A DNA stretch of 64,000 bases from Betaproteobacteria bacterium HGW-Betaproteobacteria-22 (lineage in GTDB: Bacteria; Pseudomonadota; Gammaproteobacteria; Burkholderiales; Methylophilaceae): positions 1 to 64,000 of the forward strand of contig PHCJ01000018.1 of the NCBI GenBank assembly GCA_002842285.1, given 5' to 3'. Positions 56,257 through 64,000 of this stretch are shown piece after piece (the stretch's first letter is position 1; each line of letters opens with the position of its first letter). Below the pieces are notes generated by a model. The model was not told the DNA's origin and searched no databases. It was given only the letters and a program-made list of their open reading frames with translations. The position numbers and the translations under genes were made by a program.

Positions 56257-59208
56257 GTGCATAAATCAAAAATAAAGCAAATATCACTCGCAGTCTGCCT
56301 GGCATTTATGCCTGCAATCGGCTACACAGCAGGTTTGGGTAAGCTGAATGTCAATTCAGGTTTGGGAGAACCTCTAAAGGCGGAAATCGAGCTCCTGTCT
56401 GTAACGCCAGATGAGCTTTCCTCTTTGACTGCTGCAATTGCTTCTGAAGAAGCCTATGCAGTTCAGGGTATTACGCGCCTTGGTGTGCACAGCACAATTA
56501 AAGTTGAGTTGGCAAAAAATGCCAATGGTGCGCCCGTGTTGAAGGTGCGCTCTAATCAGCCAATCAGTGAACCATACCTTGATATGCTGATTCAGGTGGA
56601 TTGGGCATCAGGTCGTTTATTGCGGGAATATACTTTACTGCTTGATCCACCTGAATACAAACCGGTGGCCGAGCAACCCGCACCAGTAAAGGTCACACCT
56701 GCAAAAACAGCACCTTCTGACAGTGCGGCCTCAATAGCGTCCAACTCTGACTCAAATCAAGCTGGCCGTGGCCAGAATACTTATCAACCGATAGCAACTG
56801 CTGATAATGTAGGCGAGCTTATCACCGCCAAAGGCGACACGTTAAGCTCTCTGGCAAAAGAGATGCAGGTTGAAGGTGTCAGCCTTGATCAAATGTTGCT
56901 TGGCCTGTATGAGAACAATAAGCACGCGTTTGCCAATGACAATATGAACCAGCTTAAGGTTGGTCAAATCATTAAAGCACCAAGTAAAGATACGCTTGAA
57001 GCGATTGATGTGAGAGCGGCTAAAAAAGCCATTAAAGCACATGCAAGCAACTGGAACGCCTATCGAAATGCGCTTGCAGATACCGTGCAGGCTGCATCTG
57101 CAGCAGAGGAAGATGCGCAAAAACAATCGGCAGGTGGCAAAATTACGACTGCGGAGGATAAAGCAGCAGCAATTAAGTCAGGTACGCAAGATGTCGTTAA
57201 ATTGTCAGCGGGCGCTAAAGACGCAAGCAAGGGCACTGCGGCAGGGTTGGCTGAGTATGATGCCAAGATTCTAGCCTTGCAGGAAGAAGCCACCGCACGT
57301 GAAAAGGCGCTTAAAGATGCGCAAGAGCGCACAGATGCATTAGAAAAACAAATAAAAGATATGCAGCAATTACTGGCACTCAAAAACCAGACAATGACAG
57401 AACTGCAAAAAAATGCCGAGGCTGCGGCTGGAACTTCGGTGCCGCTTGCCGAACCCCTGGCAGAAACTGCTACTGAGCCGGCAGCTGTACCAACCAAATC
57501 CCCTGAAGACGCTAAGGTGGAGCCTACTCAAAAGACACCGCCCGCTGCCGCAACCGTTGCTGAACCTGAGGCGGAGCCATCCTTTCTGGATAGCCTGTTT
57601 GATAATATAGAGTTGCCTATGGTGGCTGGATCATCCGCACTGGTGTTTTTGCTTGCAGGTTGGCTATTTGTACGTAATAAACGTAAAAAAGATTTAGACA
57701 GCTTCGAACGAGGCATATTAACTTCTGGCGGACTACGAGCCAATACCGTATTTGGCAATACTACTGGCAATTCAAGCAACTCTGATACGTCATTCCTGAC
57801 GGATTTTGCACAAAGTGCTGACGGCAGCATGATTGACACCAATGATGTGGATCCCATTGCTGAAGCAGAAGTCTATATGGCTTATGGTCGTGATGCGCAG
57901 GCTGAAGAGATTCTTAAAGATGCCATTGTGAAAGAGCCAAAACGCTATGAACTGCACCTTAAATTGCTTGAAATGTACGCAGGGCGCAAGGACACCTCCG
58001 CTTTTGAGGCAATTGCAGGCGAGCTGTATACTACTCTGGGTTCCGAGGATGATACATGGGCTAAAGTGGCTGCGCTTGGCATAGAGCTGGAGCCGGATAA
58101 TCCACTATATAATCTTTCAAATACACCAATACCTATAGCTGCTGAGGAAAAATCCAAACTGGATATATCAGACTTTGCCGACGTTGCTTTAGCCAAAGGT
58201 GATGCGTTGGATTTTTCACTTGATGATGATTTGATGGCGTCAGAAGAAAAGGTTGAAGACGCCACTTCTGTGATTGCTGATAGCTTCGGTACTGCTGAGC
58301 CTGTTGAGTCTGAATCGGTGTTTGATCTGGATGTCGCTGAAAATGAGCGTGTGGAGGAAATTCCAGTTGAGTCATTGGCTTCAGCAGGCGGCGTTGAGGC
58401 GCAGCCGGAAGAAGTTGCGGCCTTGGCAAATGACAGTAACAATGAGGGCGCGCTTGAGTTTACACTGGATGGGTTGGCAGGTGACAAGTCAATTGAAATG
58501 ACCGCAACCGAAGCCGTGAAGAGTGAAGGCTTGGGTGCGGAATCCCCCGCTTTTTCTGACACGGCACCTGCGCTTAACTTTAATTTATCTAATGACTTAT
58601 CTAAAGAAGAGGCAGATGAAGCCGAGCTCAGTGAGCAAGTGGATGTTGCCGATGCGCTAAGTTTTGATTTACCGGGTAATGCACTGAACGTTGAAAGTGC
58701 AGAGTCGGGGTCGGCGCCCGCTACCCCTGAATTAAATACCGGTAGCGCACTGGCGGATTTGGCATTGCCAAGTCTGGATCTGGACGCGGCTGATCCGGTA
58801 TCTAAAGTTGATCAGGCGTTTGAAGCGTTAGGTGATGGTAATGTCACAGATGAGATTTCATTTGATTTACCGGCTGCGCCGGAAGATGAAACCCCAGCGC
58901 TTGAAATAACCGCTTCAGATAAAGACGAGGCAAATACATTTGATTTCTCATCTATCAGTCTTGATTTAGGTGATGATAGTGCTGTAGATGAAGCTTTGGT
59001 GGAGGAGGACACTCAAGATGAGCTGATTGAAATCGGTGCGGCAGCTGCATCTGAAAATCAAGATGTAGATATCAAGCTTGATTTGGTCGCAGCTTATATT
59101 GATATGGACGATAAGGAAGGTGCACGCGAGCTGTTGGAAGAAGTGCTGAAAGAAGGTGGTCCGCAGCAGCGCTTGAAAGCTGAACAGCTAATCGCAAGTT
59201 TGGCCTGA
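56257..59208 (+). CDS. fimV: FimV-like pilus/polarity protein
   Basis: About 983 residues. Signal peptide MHKSKIKQISLAVCLAFMPA, then GLGKLNVNSGLGEPLKAEIEL, the conserved FimV N-terminal domain; a LysM-like peptidoglycan-binding domain (about 185-250, KGDTLSSLAKEMQVEGVSLD); a coiled coil (about 335-390); one membrane helix (about 460-480); and a very acidic cytoplasmic region ending in the FimV TPR-like C-terminus (DIKLDLVAAYIDMDDKEGARELLEEVL). In Pseudomonas and Vibrio, FimV organises the pole and supports type IV pilus and c-di-GMP signalling. GTG 56257 is preferred: AAAGG lies seven bases upstream and an overlapping ATG is out of frame. Confidence 0.92.
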   Translation: MHKSKIKQISLAVCLAFMPAIGYTAGLGKLNVNSGLGEPLKAEIELLSVTPDELSSLTAAIASEEAYAVQGITRLGVHSTIKVELAKNANGAPVLKVRSNQPISEPYLDMLIQVDWASGRLLREYTLLLDPPEYKPVAEQPAPVKVTPAKTAPSDSAASIASNSDSNQAGRGQNTYQPIATADNVGELITAKGDTLSSLAKEMQVEGVSLDQMLLGLYENNKHAFANDNMNQLKVGQIIKAPSKDTLEAIDVRAAKKAIKAHASNWNAYRNALADTVQAASAAEEDAQKQSAGGKITTAEDKAAAIKSGTQDVVKLSAGAKDASKGTAAGLAEYDAKILALQEEATAREKALKDAQERTDALEKQIKDMQQLLALKNQTMTELQKNAEAAAGTSVPLAEPLAETATEPAAVPTKSPEDAKVEPTQKTPPAAATVAEPEAEPSFLDSLFDNIELPMVAGSSALVFLLAGWLFVRNKRKKDLDSFERGILTSGGLRANTVFGNTTGNSSNSDTSFLTDFAQSADGSMIDTNDVDPIAEAEVYMAYGRDAQAEEILKDAIVKEPKRYELHLKLLEMYAGRKDTSAFEAIAGELYTTLGSEDDTWAKVAALGIELEPDNPLYNLSNTPIPIAAEEKSKLDISDFADVALAKGDALDFSLDDDLMASEEKVEDATSVIADSFGTAEPVESESVFDLDVAENERVEEIPVESLASAGGVEAQPEEVAALANDSNNEGALEFTLDGLAGDKSIEMTATEAVKSEGLGAESPAFSDTAPALNFNLSNDLSKEEADEAELSEQVDVADALSFDLPGNALNVESAESGSAPATPELNTGSALADLALPSLDLDAADPVSKVDQAFEALGDGNVTDEISFDLPAAPEDETPALEITASDKDEANTFDFSSISLDLGDDSAVDEALVEEDTQDELIEIGAAAASENQDVDIKLDLVAAYIDMDDKEGARELLEEVLKEGGPQQRLKAEQLIASLA

Positions 59209-59220
59209 AGCAGATAAAAC

Positions 59221-59250
59221 AAAAAAGCCGGGCTTTTGCTCGGCTTTTTT
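59221..59250 (+). terminator. Intrinsic terminator after fimV
   Basis: AAAAAAGCCGGGC and GCTCGGCTTTTTT pair over 13 bases with one G-U, loop TTTT, ending in a T6 run. It lies 12 bases after the fimV stop. Textbook form, probably bidirectional. Confidence 0.92.
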
Positions 59251-59452
59251 GTTGCTTTAACGCGATGATTAAAATCGGGTTAAAAATGGGTTTTTATTTA
59301 GCCAAAGCCCACTGTAAATCAACAGCGTAAATCGACAGTGTCAGTATATTTTCAATTGTAGCTGCTAGCTTTTATCGCAACTTTCTGATATTTAATTTTT
59401 CGTGTAATTTGTGTGGATTGGCAGCTTTTAAAAAAGGTTTTTTTAGGTGACT

Positions 59453-60082
59453 ATGCATCCTTTAGTGAAAATTTACAGTGTCATTACGCTGTTGCTTATT
59501 GCCAGTCTTTTACAGCATGAAATGCTCATTCTGTTAGCGTTAATAATGAGTTTGGTCGCGTTATGTTTTCAGGCGGCACATTTTTTTCGGGCACTTAAAA
59601 GAATGCGCTGGTTGTTGGTATCGATATTAGTGATTTATGCTTATTTGACGCCTGGTGAACTGCTACCATATTTGCCGATGAATTACTCTCCAACTTATGA
59701 GGGCTTGGCGCATGGCTTGCTGCAAATCGCAAGATTGGTAGTGGCTTTGGCAGTTTTGAGTATTTTGTTGGCCTCAACAAAAAAAGAGGTCTTAATGTCT
59801 GGGTTAACTATGGCGTTGCGTCCGTTGGCAGCATTGGGTTTTGATGTAAGGCGGTTTTCGGTGAGGTTGTTGCTGACGTTAAAGTACGTTGAAACTCTGG
59901 CGCTTAATCAATCAGTCAAGTTTAACTTTAATCATTTCGGTGATGTGGAACAATATATTTTGGCGAATGAGGCGCTTGATGTAATTGTGTTTCCTGAGCG
60001 TTCGTTGGCATTGACGGATTATATGGTGCTGTGTGTAATGGCTATAACTTTAGTTATGGTCATTGGTCTGGAGTATGTATGA
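59453..60082 (+). CDS. EcfT-like energy-coupling-factor transmembrane protein (orphan)
   Basis: A 209-residue membrane protein with about five helices, resembling the CbiQ/EcfT T-component of ECF-type vitamin and metal importers. MHPLVKIYSVITLLLIASLL and the charged segment before the last helix (MALRPLAALGFDVRRFSVRLLLTLKYVETL) fit that family; the usual A-R-S/G coupling motifs are weak. No ATPase (EcfA) or S-component gene is adjacent. The ATG at 59453, after TAGG, is preferred to GTG 59447. Its stop overlaps the truA start by four bases. Confidence 0.75.
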   Translation: MHPLVKIYSVITLLLIASLLQHEMLILLALIMSLVALCFQAAHFFRALKRMRWLLVSILVIYAYLTPGELLPYLPMNYSPTYEGLAHGLLQIARLVVALAVLSILLASTKKEVLMSGLTMALRPLAALGFDVRRFSVRLLLTLKYVETLALNQSVKFNFNHFGDVEQYILANEALDVIVFPERSLALTDYMVLCVMAITLVMVIGLEYV

Positions 60083-60864
60083 GAATCGCCATGGGACTGG
60101 CATATGACGGAAGCCAATTTTGTGGCTGGCAGAGTCAACCTTCACTATGCGGGGTGCAGGACGCGCTCGAAGCAGCGATCAAAAACATTGCCGGGCAGTC
60201 AGTCAGGGTGCATGCTGCGGGCAGAACCGATACAGGGGTGCACGCGCTAACACAGGTGGTGCATTTTGATACAGAGGTGGTTAGGCCGGTTTCAGCCTGG
60301 GTGCGGGGTGTAAATGCTTTTCTATCGCCTGCGGTACGAGTCGAATGGTCGTGTGTGGTAGATGAGGGTTTTCATGCCAGATTCTCGGCGTTCAGCCGTA
60401 GCTACCAGTACCTGCTTTACAATGCGCCGGTCGCGTCGGCATTGATGGCAAACAAGGCTGGCTGGTTTCACTTGCCCCTGAATTTTGATGCGATGTGTGA
60501 GGCGGCTGCTTATTTATTGGGTGAGCATGATTTTTCAGCGTTTAGAGCTTCTGAGTGTCAGGCCAAGTCGCCTGTACGCAACATGACCGAAGCAACTGTA
60601 AGAAAAATTGATGATTATTTTATTTTTGATTTTTCTGCCAACGCTTTTTTGCAACATCAGGTACGCAATATGGTAGGTGCCTTGATATATATTGGTAAAG
60701 GCGCGCATCCGCCTGAATACATTAAGGCATTGTTGCAGAATAAAGATCGCACATTATCCCCCCCCACTTTTTCACCTGCAGGCTTGTATTTGACCGGGGT
60801 GGGATATGATCAAAAATGGGCGCTTCCAATAAAGCCCGAGCATGGCTTAAAAATACTGGTTTAG
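60079..60864 (+). CDS. truA: tRNA pseudouridine(38-40) synthase TruA
   Basis: A 261-residue enzyme that makes pseudouridine at positions 38-40 of tRNAs. MRIAMGLAYDGSQFCGWQSQ and HAAGRTDTGVHALTQVVHFD are diagnostic; the catalytic residue is Asp51. ATG 60079 overlaps the EcfT-like stop by four bases, and gives the standard start. Confidence 0.96.
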   Translation: MRIAMGLAYDGSQFCGWQSQPSLCGVQDALEAAIKNIAGQSVRVHAAGRTDTGVHALTQVVHFDTEVVRPVSAWVRGVNAFLSPAVRVEWSCVVDEGFHARFSAFSRSYQYLLYNAPVASALMANKAGWFHLPLNFDAMCEAAAYLLGEHDFSAFRASECQAKSPVRNMTEATVRKIDDYFIFDFSANAFLQHQVRNMVGALIYIGKGAHPPEYIKALLQNKDRTLSPPTFSPAGLYLTGVGYDQKWALPIKPEHGLKILV

Positions 60865-60896
60865 CGTTACAATACAGCCTGTATATTGGTTGATAG

Positions 60897-61535
60897 ATGA
60901 AAAGGTCATTTTTTTTGAGAGTTAGGGTAAAAATTTGTGGTGTTACGCGCACTGAAGATGCCTTGCAGGCGGTCGCGCTTGGTGCTGATGCGATAGGCCT
61001 GGTGTTTTATGCGCCCAGTCCAAGAGCGGTTTCCTTGCATCAGGCGCAGATGATTGTGCAGGCAATCCCGGCTTTTGTTACTGTGGTCGGTTTGTTTGTT
61101 GATGCAGATCCTGATTTTGTTAGAACAGTGACTTCATCTCTACGATTGGATTTACTTCAGTTTCATGGCGATGAAACGCCGGAAATATGTGAAAGTTATG
61201 GTCACCCATATATCAAAGCGATTCGCGTAAAGAGTGATACAAATTTGGTACAATATACAAAAGATTTTTCTGCTGCAAAAGCCTTGTTGCTGGATACTTA
61301 TACCGAAGGCATGGCTGGCGGTACAGGGCAAGTGTTTGATTGGCGGTTAATCCCGCCATTATTGGGTAAGCCTATAATACTAGCCGGTGGTTTGCGTGCC
61401 GAAAATGTCGCAGAGGCCATTTCACAGGTGCAGCCTTATGCCGTTGATGTGAGCGGCGGTGTTGAGTCTTCAAAAGGAATTAAGGACGTAGCCAAAATGG
61501 CTGCGTTTATGCAGCAGGTTTATACGAAACGATAA
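60897..61535 (+). CDS. trpF: Phosphoribosylanthranilate isomerase TrpF
   Basis: A 212-residue (beta-alpha)8 enzyme of tryptophan synthesis. VKICGVTR carries the catalytic Cys and [20 protein letters not shown] the catalytic Asp; [15 protein letters not shown] binds phosphate. The ATG at 60897 lacks a clear ribosome site; a TTG at 60915 would give MRVRVKICG, the usual family start, with AAAGG upstream, so the true start could be 18 bases later. First of trpF-trpB-trpA. Confidence 0.94.
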   Translation: MKRSFFLRVRVKICGVTRTEDALQAVALGADAIGLVFYAPSPRAVSLHQAQMIVQAIPAFVTVVGLFVDADPDFVRTVTSSLRLDLLQFHGDETPEICESYGHPYIKAIRVKSDTNLVQYTKDFSAAKALLLDTYTEGMAGGTGQVFDWRLIPPLLGKPIILAGGLRAENVAEAISQVQPYAVDVSGGVESSKGIKDVAKMAAFMQQVYTKR

Positions 61536-61627
61536 AGTTGAGCAATTGGTTTTATCCCGGATTTTTCATTCGCGTTGGATTGAAAAGCCGCCTAAAGGAA
61601 AATCTGGATTTAAGTGGAGATTAGATA

Positions 61628-62830
61628 ATGCAGCTTTATGACATGCCGGATGCTCGTGGGCATTTTGGTCAGTTTGGTGGTACATTTGTAGCAGAGACCT
61701 TGGTTGAGGCATTGGAAGAGCTGCGAGTGATGTATGAAAAATATCGTCATGACCCTGAGTTTTTGGCTGAATTTGCATACGATTTAAAACATTTTGTCGG
61801 GCGTCCCAGCCCAATCTATCACGCCAGACGTTTGTCAGATAAAGTTGGCGGCGCACAGATTTACTTAAAGCGTGAAGATTTAAACCATACCGGCGCACAC
61901 AAAATCAACAACACGATCGGTCAGGCCTTGCTGGCTAAACGCATGGGTAAACCCCGTGTAATTGCGGAAACAGGTGCTGGGCAGCATGGTGTAGCTACGG
62001 CTACCATTGCCGCAAGGTTGGGGTTGGAATGCGTGGTTTACATGGGTTCAGAAGATGTGAAACGCCAGGCGCCCAATGTGTTCAGAATGAAACTGCTAGG
62101 CGCGACGGTGGTGCCTGTCGAAAGTGGCTCAAAAACACTGAAAGACGCACTGAATGAGGCAATGCGCGACTGGGTAACCAATGTCCACAATACGTTTTAT
62201 ATTATTGGCACCGTAGCGGGGCCACACCCATACCCCATGATGGTGCGTGACTTCCAGGCAGTGATAGGTGTCGAGGCTAAGGCGCAGATGCAGGAGATGG
62301 TCGGGCGTCAGCCAGATGCCGTTGTGGCATGTGTCGGGGGTGGTTCAAACGCCATGGGTATTTTTTACCCTTATATTGATGTGCCGAACGTACGTTTGGT
62401 TGGCGTTGAGGCCGCAGGTCACGGGATTGAAACAGGTATGCACGCAGCGCCTCTCACTGCAAATAGTCCTGTTGGGGTGTTGCATGGAAATCGAACCTAT
62501 CTGATGCAGGATGTAGATGGTCAAATTATCGAAACGCACTCAGTATCTGCAGGATTGGATTATCCTGGCGTGGGTCCTGAACATGCGTGGCTTAAAGATA
62601 TCAAGCGCGCGGAATATGTAGCAATTACGGATGATGAAGCGATGGCGGCATTTCACAATTTATGCCGTACCGAAGGCATTATCCCGGCTTTGGAATCCAG
62701 CCATGCACTTGCATATGCCGAAAAGCTCGCAAAAACCATGAGTAAAGACCAAGTTGTACTGGTGAATTTATCCGGACGTGGTGACAAGGACATCAACACG
62801 GTGGCAAAGCTGGCCAACATCACTTTGTAA
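61628..62830 (+). CDS. trpB: Tryptophan synthase beta subunit TrpB
   Basis: A 400-residue PLP enzyme that joins indole and serine. [15 protein letters not shown] contains the PLP lysine (Lys92); [14 protein letters not shown] binds the phosphate; [11 protein letters not shown] is the C-terminal block. 92 bp after trpF and 44 bp before trpA. Confidence 0.98.
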   Translation: MQLYDMPDARGHFGQFGGTFVAETLVEALEELRVMYEKYRHDPEFLAEFAYDLKHFVGRPSPIYHARRLSDKVGGAQIYLKREDLNHTGAHKINNTIGQALLAKRMGKPRVIAETGAGQHGVATATIAARLGLECVVYMGSEDVKRQAPNVFRMKLLGATVVPVESGSKTLKDALNEAMRDWVTNVHNTFYIIGTVAGPHPYPMMVRDFQAVIGVEAKAQMQEMVGRQPDAVVACVGGGSNAMGIFYPYIDVPNVRLVGVEAAGHGIETGMHAAPLTANSPVGVLHGNRTYLMQDVDGQIIETHSVSAGLDYPGVGPEHAWLKDIKRAEYVAITDDEAMAAFHNLCRTEGIIPALESSHALAYAEKLAKTMSKDQVVLVNLSGRGDKDINTVAKLANITL

Positions 62831-62874
62831 CTTAAAAAATTTAAAAACTACTGTAAAACAAAATAAAAATTACT

Positions 62875-63675
62875 ATGTCACGCATACTGTCAACTTTCAA
62901 CACGCTTAAACAACAAGGCAAGACCGCATTGATTCCCTATATCACTGCCGGTGACCCTCATCCGCAGCATACGGTTAAATTAATGCATACCCTAGTAGCA
63001 CACGGTGCCGACATGATAGAGCTTGGCGTGCCGTTCTCGGATCCGATGGCAGATGGCCCTGTGATTCAGCGTGCCAGTGAGCGTGCTTTGGTGCATAAGG
63101 TGGGTTTAGGCTCTGTCTTGGATATGGTGAAGGTGTTTCGCCAAACGGATCAGAAGACACCTATCATTTTGATGGGATATGCCAATCCGATAGAGGCTAT
63201 TGGCCCGGTGGCATTTGCGGATAGAGCAAAAGCCGCTGATGTTGATGGTGTCATTACTGTGGATTACCCGCCTGAAGAGTGTGGCGACTTTGTTCGGGAG
63301 TTAAGTGCCCGTGACATTGATCCTGTGTTCTTGTTATCACCTACGACCGAGCCATCACGTGTGGATTTGATTGTGAAGCAGGCAAGCGGGTTTGTTTATT
63401 ATGTGTCTCTCAAGGGGGTGACAGGTGCTGCTAATTTGAATATTGCAGAAGTTGCTGAGCGGGTTAAATCAATTCGTACGCAAACAGACTTGCCTGTGGG
63501 CGTGGGTTTTGGTATTCGGGATGCGGCCACAGCTAAAGCGACAGCGGCAATTGCGGATGCGGTGGTGGTTGGCAGTCGCATGGTGCAGGCAATAGAAGCA
63601 TCGAATGATGAAAATCTGTTTGAGAATGTAGCAGCACTCATGGATGAATTAAAAGCGGCGGTGGACGCTGCATAG
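62875..63675 (+). CDS. trpA: Tryptophan synthase alpha subunit TrpA
   Basis: A 266-residue TIM barrel that releases indole from indoleglycerol phosphate. The catalytic acids are Glu49 and Asp60 in [19 protein letters not shown], at the standard numbers. [13 protein letters not shown] and GVGFGIRDA are the phosphate-binding loops. accD starts 41 bases later, the order trpF-B-A-accD usual in betaproteobacteria. Confidence 0.97.
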   Translation: MSRILSTFNTLKQQGKTALIPYITAGDPHPQHTVKLMHTLVAHGADMIELGVPFSDPMADGPVIQRASERALVHKVGLGSVLDMVKVFRQTDQKTPIILMGYANPIEAIGPVAFADRAKAADVDGVITVDYPPEECGDFVRELSARDIDPVFLLSPTTEPSRVDLIVKQASGFVYYVSLKGVTGAANLNIAEVAERVKSIRTQTDLPVGVGFGIRDAATAKATAAIADAVVVGSRMVQAIEASNDENLFENVAALMDELKAAVDAA

Positions 63676-63715
63676 CGTCAGTATACAGCTCTGTAAGGTT
63701 GATAAGGGGAGTGCA

Positions 63716-64000
63716 ATGGGTTGGTTAAATAAATTACCGCAAAAAATCCAACGTGTGGTTGGCGCGGATAAGAAGACGGTACCTGAAGGTCTATGGATTA
63801 AGTGTCCATCATGTCAGTCTGTACTTTACCGCAAGGATCTTGAAGATAATGCAGAGGTGTGTCCTAAGTGCGGTTTTCATAACCGTATTGGCGCACGTGC
63901 GCGTTTGGCTCAGTTGCTGGATGCAGAGGGTCAGTTTGAAATTGGCGCGGAAGTACAGCCAATTGATCTGTTAAAGTTTAAAGACAGCAAAAGTTATGCT
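63716..64000 (+). CDS. accD: Acetyl-CoA carboxylase carboxyltransferase beta subunit AccD (cut by window end)
   Basis: The first 95 residues are present. MGWLNKLPQKIQRVV is followed by a four-Cys zinc ribbon: Cys30 and Cys33 (CPSCQ), Cys49 and Cys52 (CPKC), the AccD hallmark. AAGGGGA lies five bases before the ATG. It carboxylates acetyl-CoA with AccA for fatty-acid synthesis; the rest lies beyond the window. Confidence 0.96.
   Translation, partial: MGWLNKLPQKIQRVVGADKKTVPEGLWIKCPSCQSVLYRKDLEDNAEVCPKCGFHNRIGARARLAQLLDAEGQFEIGAEVQPIDLLKFKDSKSYA

Noticed and set aside
1-64000. CRISPR arrays, rRNA genes, IS transposases or toxin-antitoxin modules.
   Set aside because: No regularly spaced direct repeats, no rRNA-like stretch and no transposase or paired toxin/antitoxin frames were seen; the entericidin-like gene is single.

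Overview
The window looks like a chromosome segment of a betaproteobacterial methylotroph, most like the Methylophilaceae (Methylotenera/Methylophilus group). This is inferred from a formaldehyde-activating-enzyme (Fae) homologue, a PQQ-type quinoprotein, a full MSHA pilus locus and the housekeeping order leuC-leuD-leuB-asd-fimV-truA-trpF-trpB-trpA-accD. No rRNA gene is present, so the assignment rests on gene content. There is no phage, plasmid, CRISPR array or insertion-sequence transposase in the window.

Region 1 (1-11229, + strand) is a chemotaxis cluster. It holds the end of one methyl-accepting chemotaxis protein (MCP), two complete large MCPs (the first with an Aer-like FAD-type PAS domain, both with long HAMP-like arrays), a Fae homologue, then cheR, cheD, cheB, cheY and cheZ. 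cheA and cheW are absent and presumably lie upstream. The Fae homologue sits between the receptors and the adaptation enzymes, behind a 149-bp terminal-inverted-repeat element and a separate 50-bp near-perfect palindrome. This is the most unusual arrangement in the window.

Region 2 (11230-31621) is mixed housekeeping: a membrane PAS-GGDEF diguanylate cyclase, tRNA-Arg(CCT), the ABC-F ATPase uup, helicase rep, the permuted GTPase rbgA, a methyltransferase, tRNA-Lys(CTT) with a clear sigma-70 promoter, hrpA, a TonB-like membrane protein, a quinoprotein lipoprotein whose expected catalytic Asp is Gly, a TesA-like esterase, a SemiSWEET/DUF808 pair and the copper ATPase copA.

Region 3 (31671-49182, - strand) is the MSHA type IV pilus locus, transcribed as mshE-G-F, two pilins, mshC-D-O-P-Q, then mshI, a PilN-like gene, mshJ-K-L-M-N. 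Relative to the Vibrio order the I-N block follows Q instead of preceding E. MshE keeps both c-di-GMP-binding MshEN motifs. Strong stem-loops follow each pilin gene and probably set pilin stoichiometry.

Region 4 (49301-64000) contains cytochrome b561, a repeat-rich intergenic stretch, ppnP, yajQ, leuC, a 39-residue entericidin-like lipoprotein, leuD, leuB, asd, fimV, an orphan EcfT-like protein, truA, trpF, trpB, trpA and the first part of accD.

The sensory, motility and surface functions fit together: chemoreceptors and CheR/D/B/Y/Z for swimming, and a diguanylate cyclase, a c-di-GMP-binding pilus ATPase, YajQ and FimV for the switch to surface attachment. Three copies of a roughly 148-bp palindromic dispersed repeat lie in intergenic DNA (6265, 32900, 49933), one of them inside the pilus operon.
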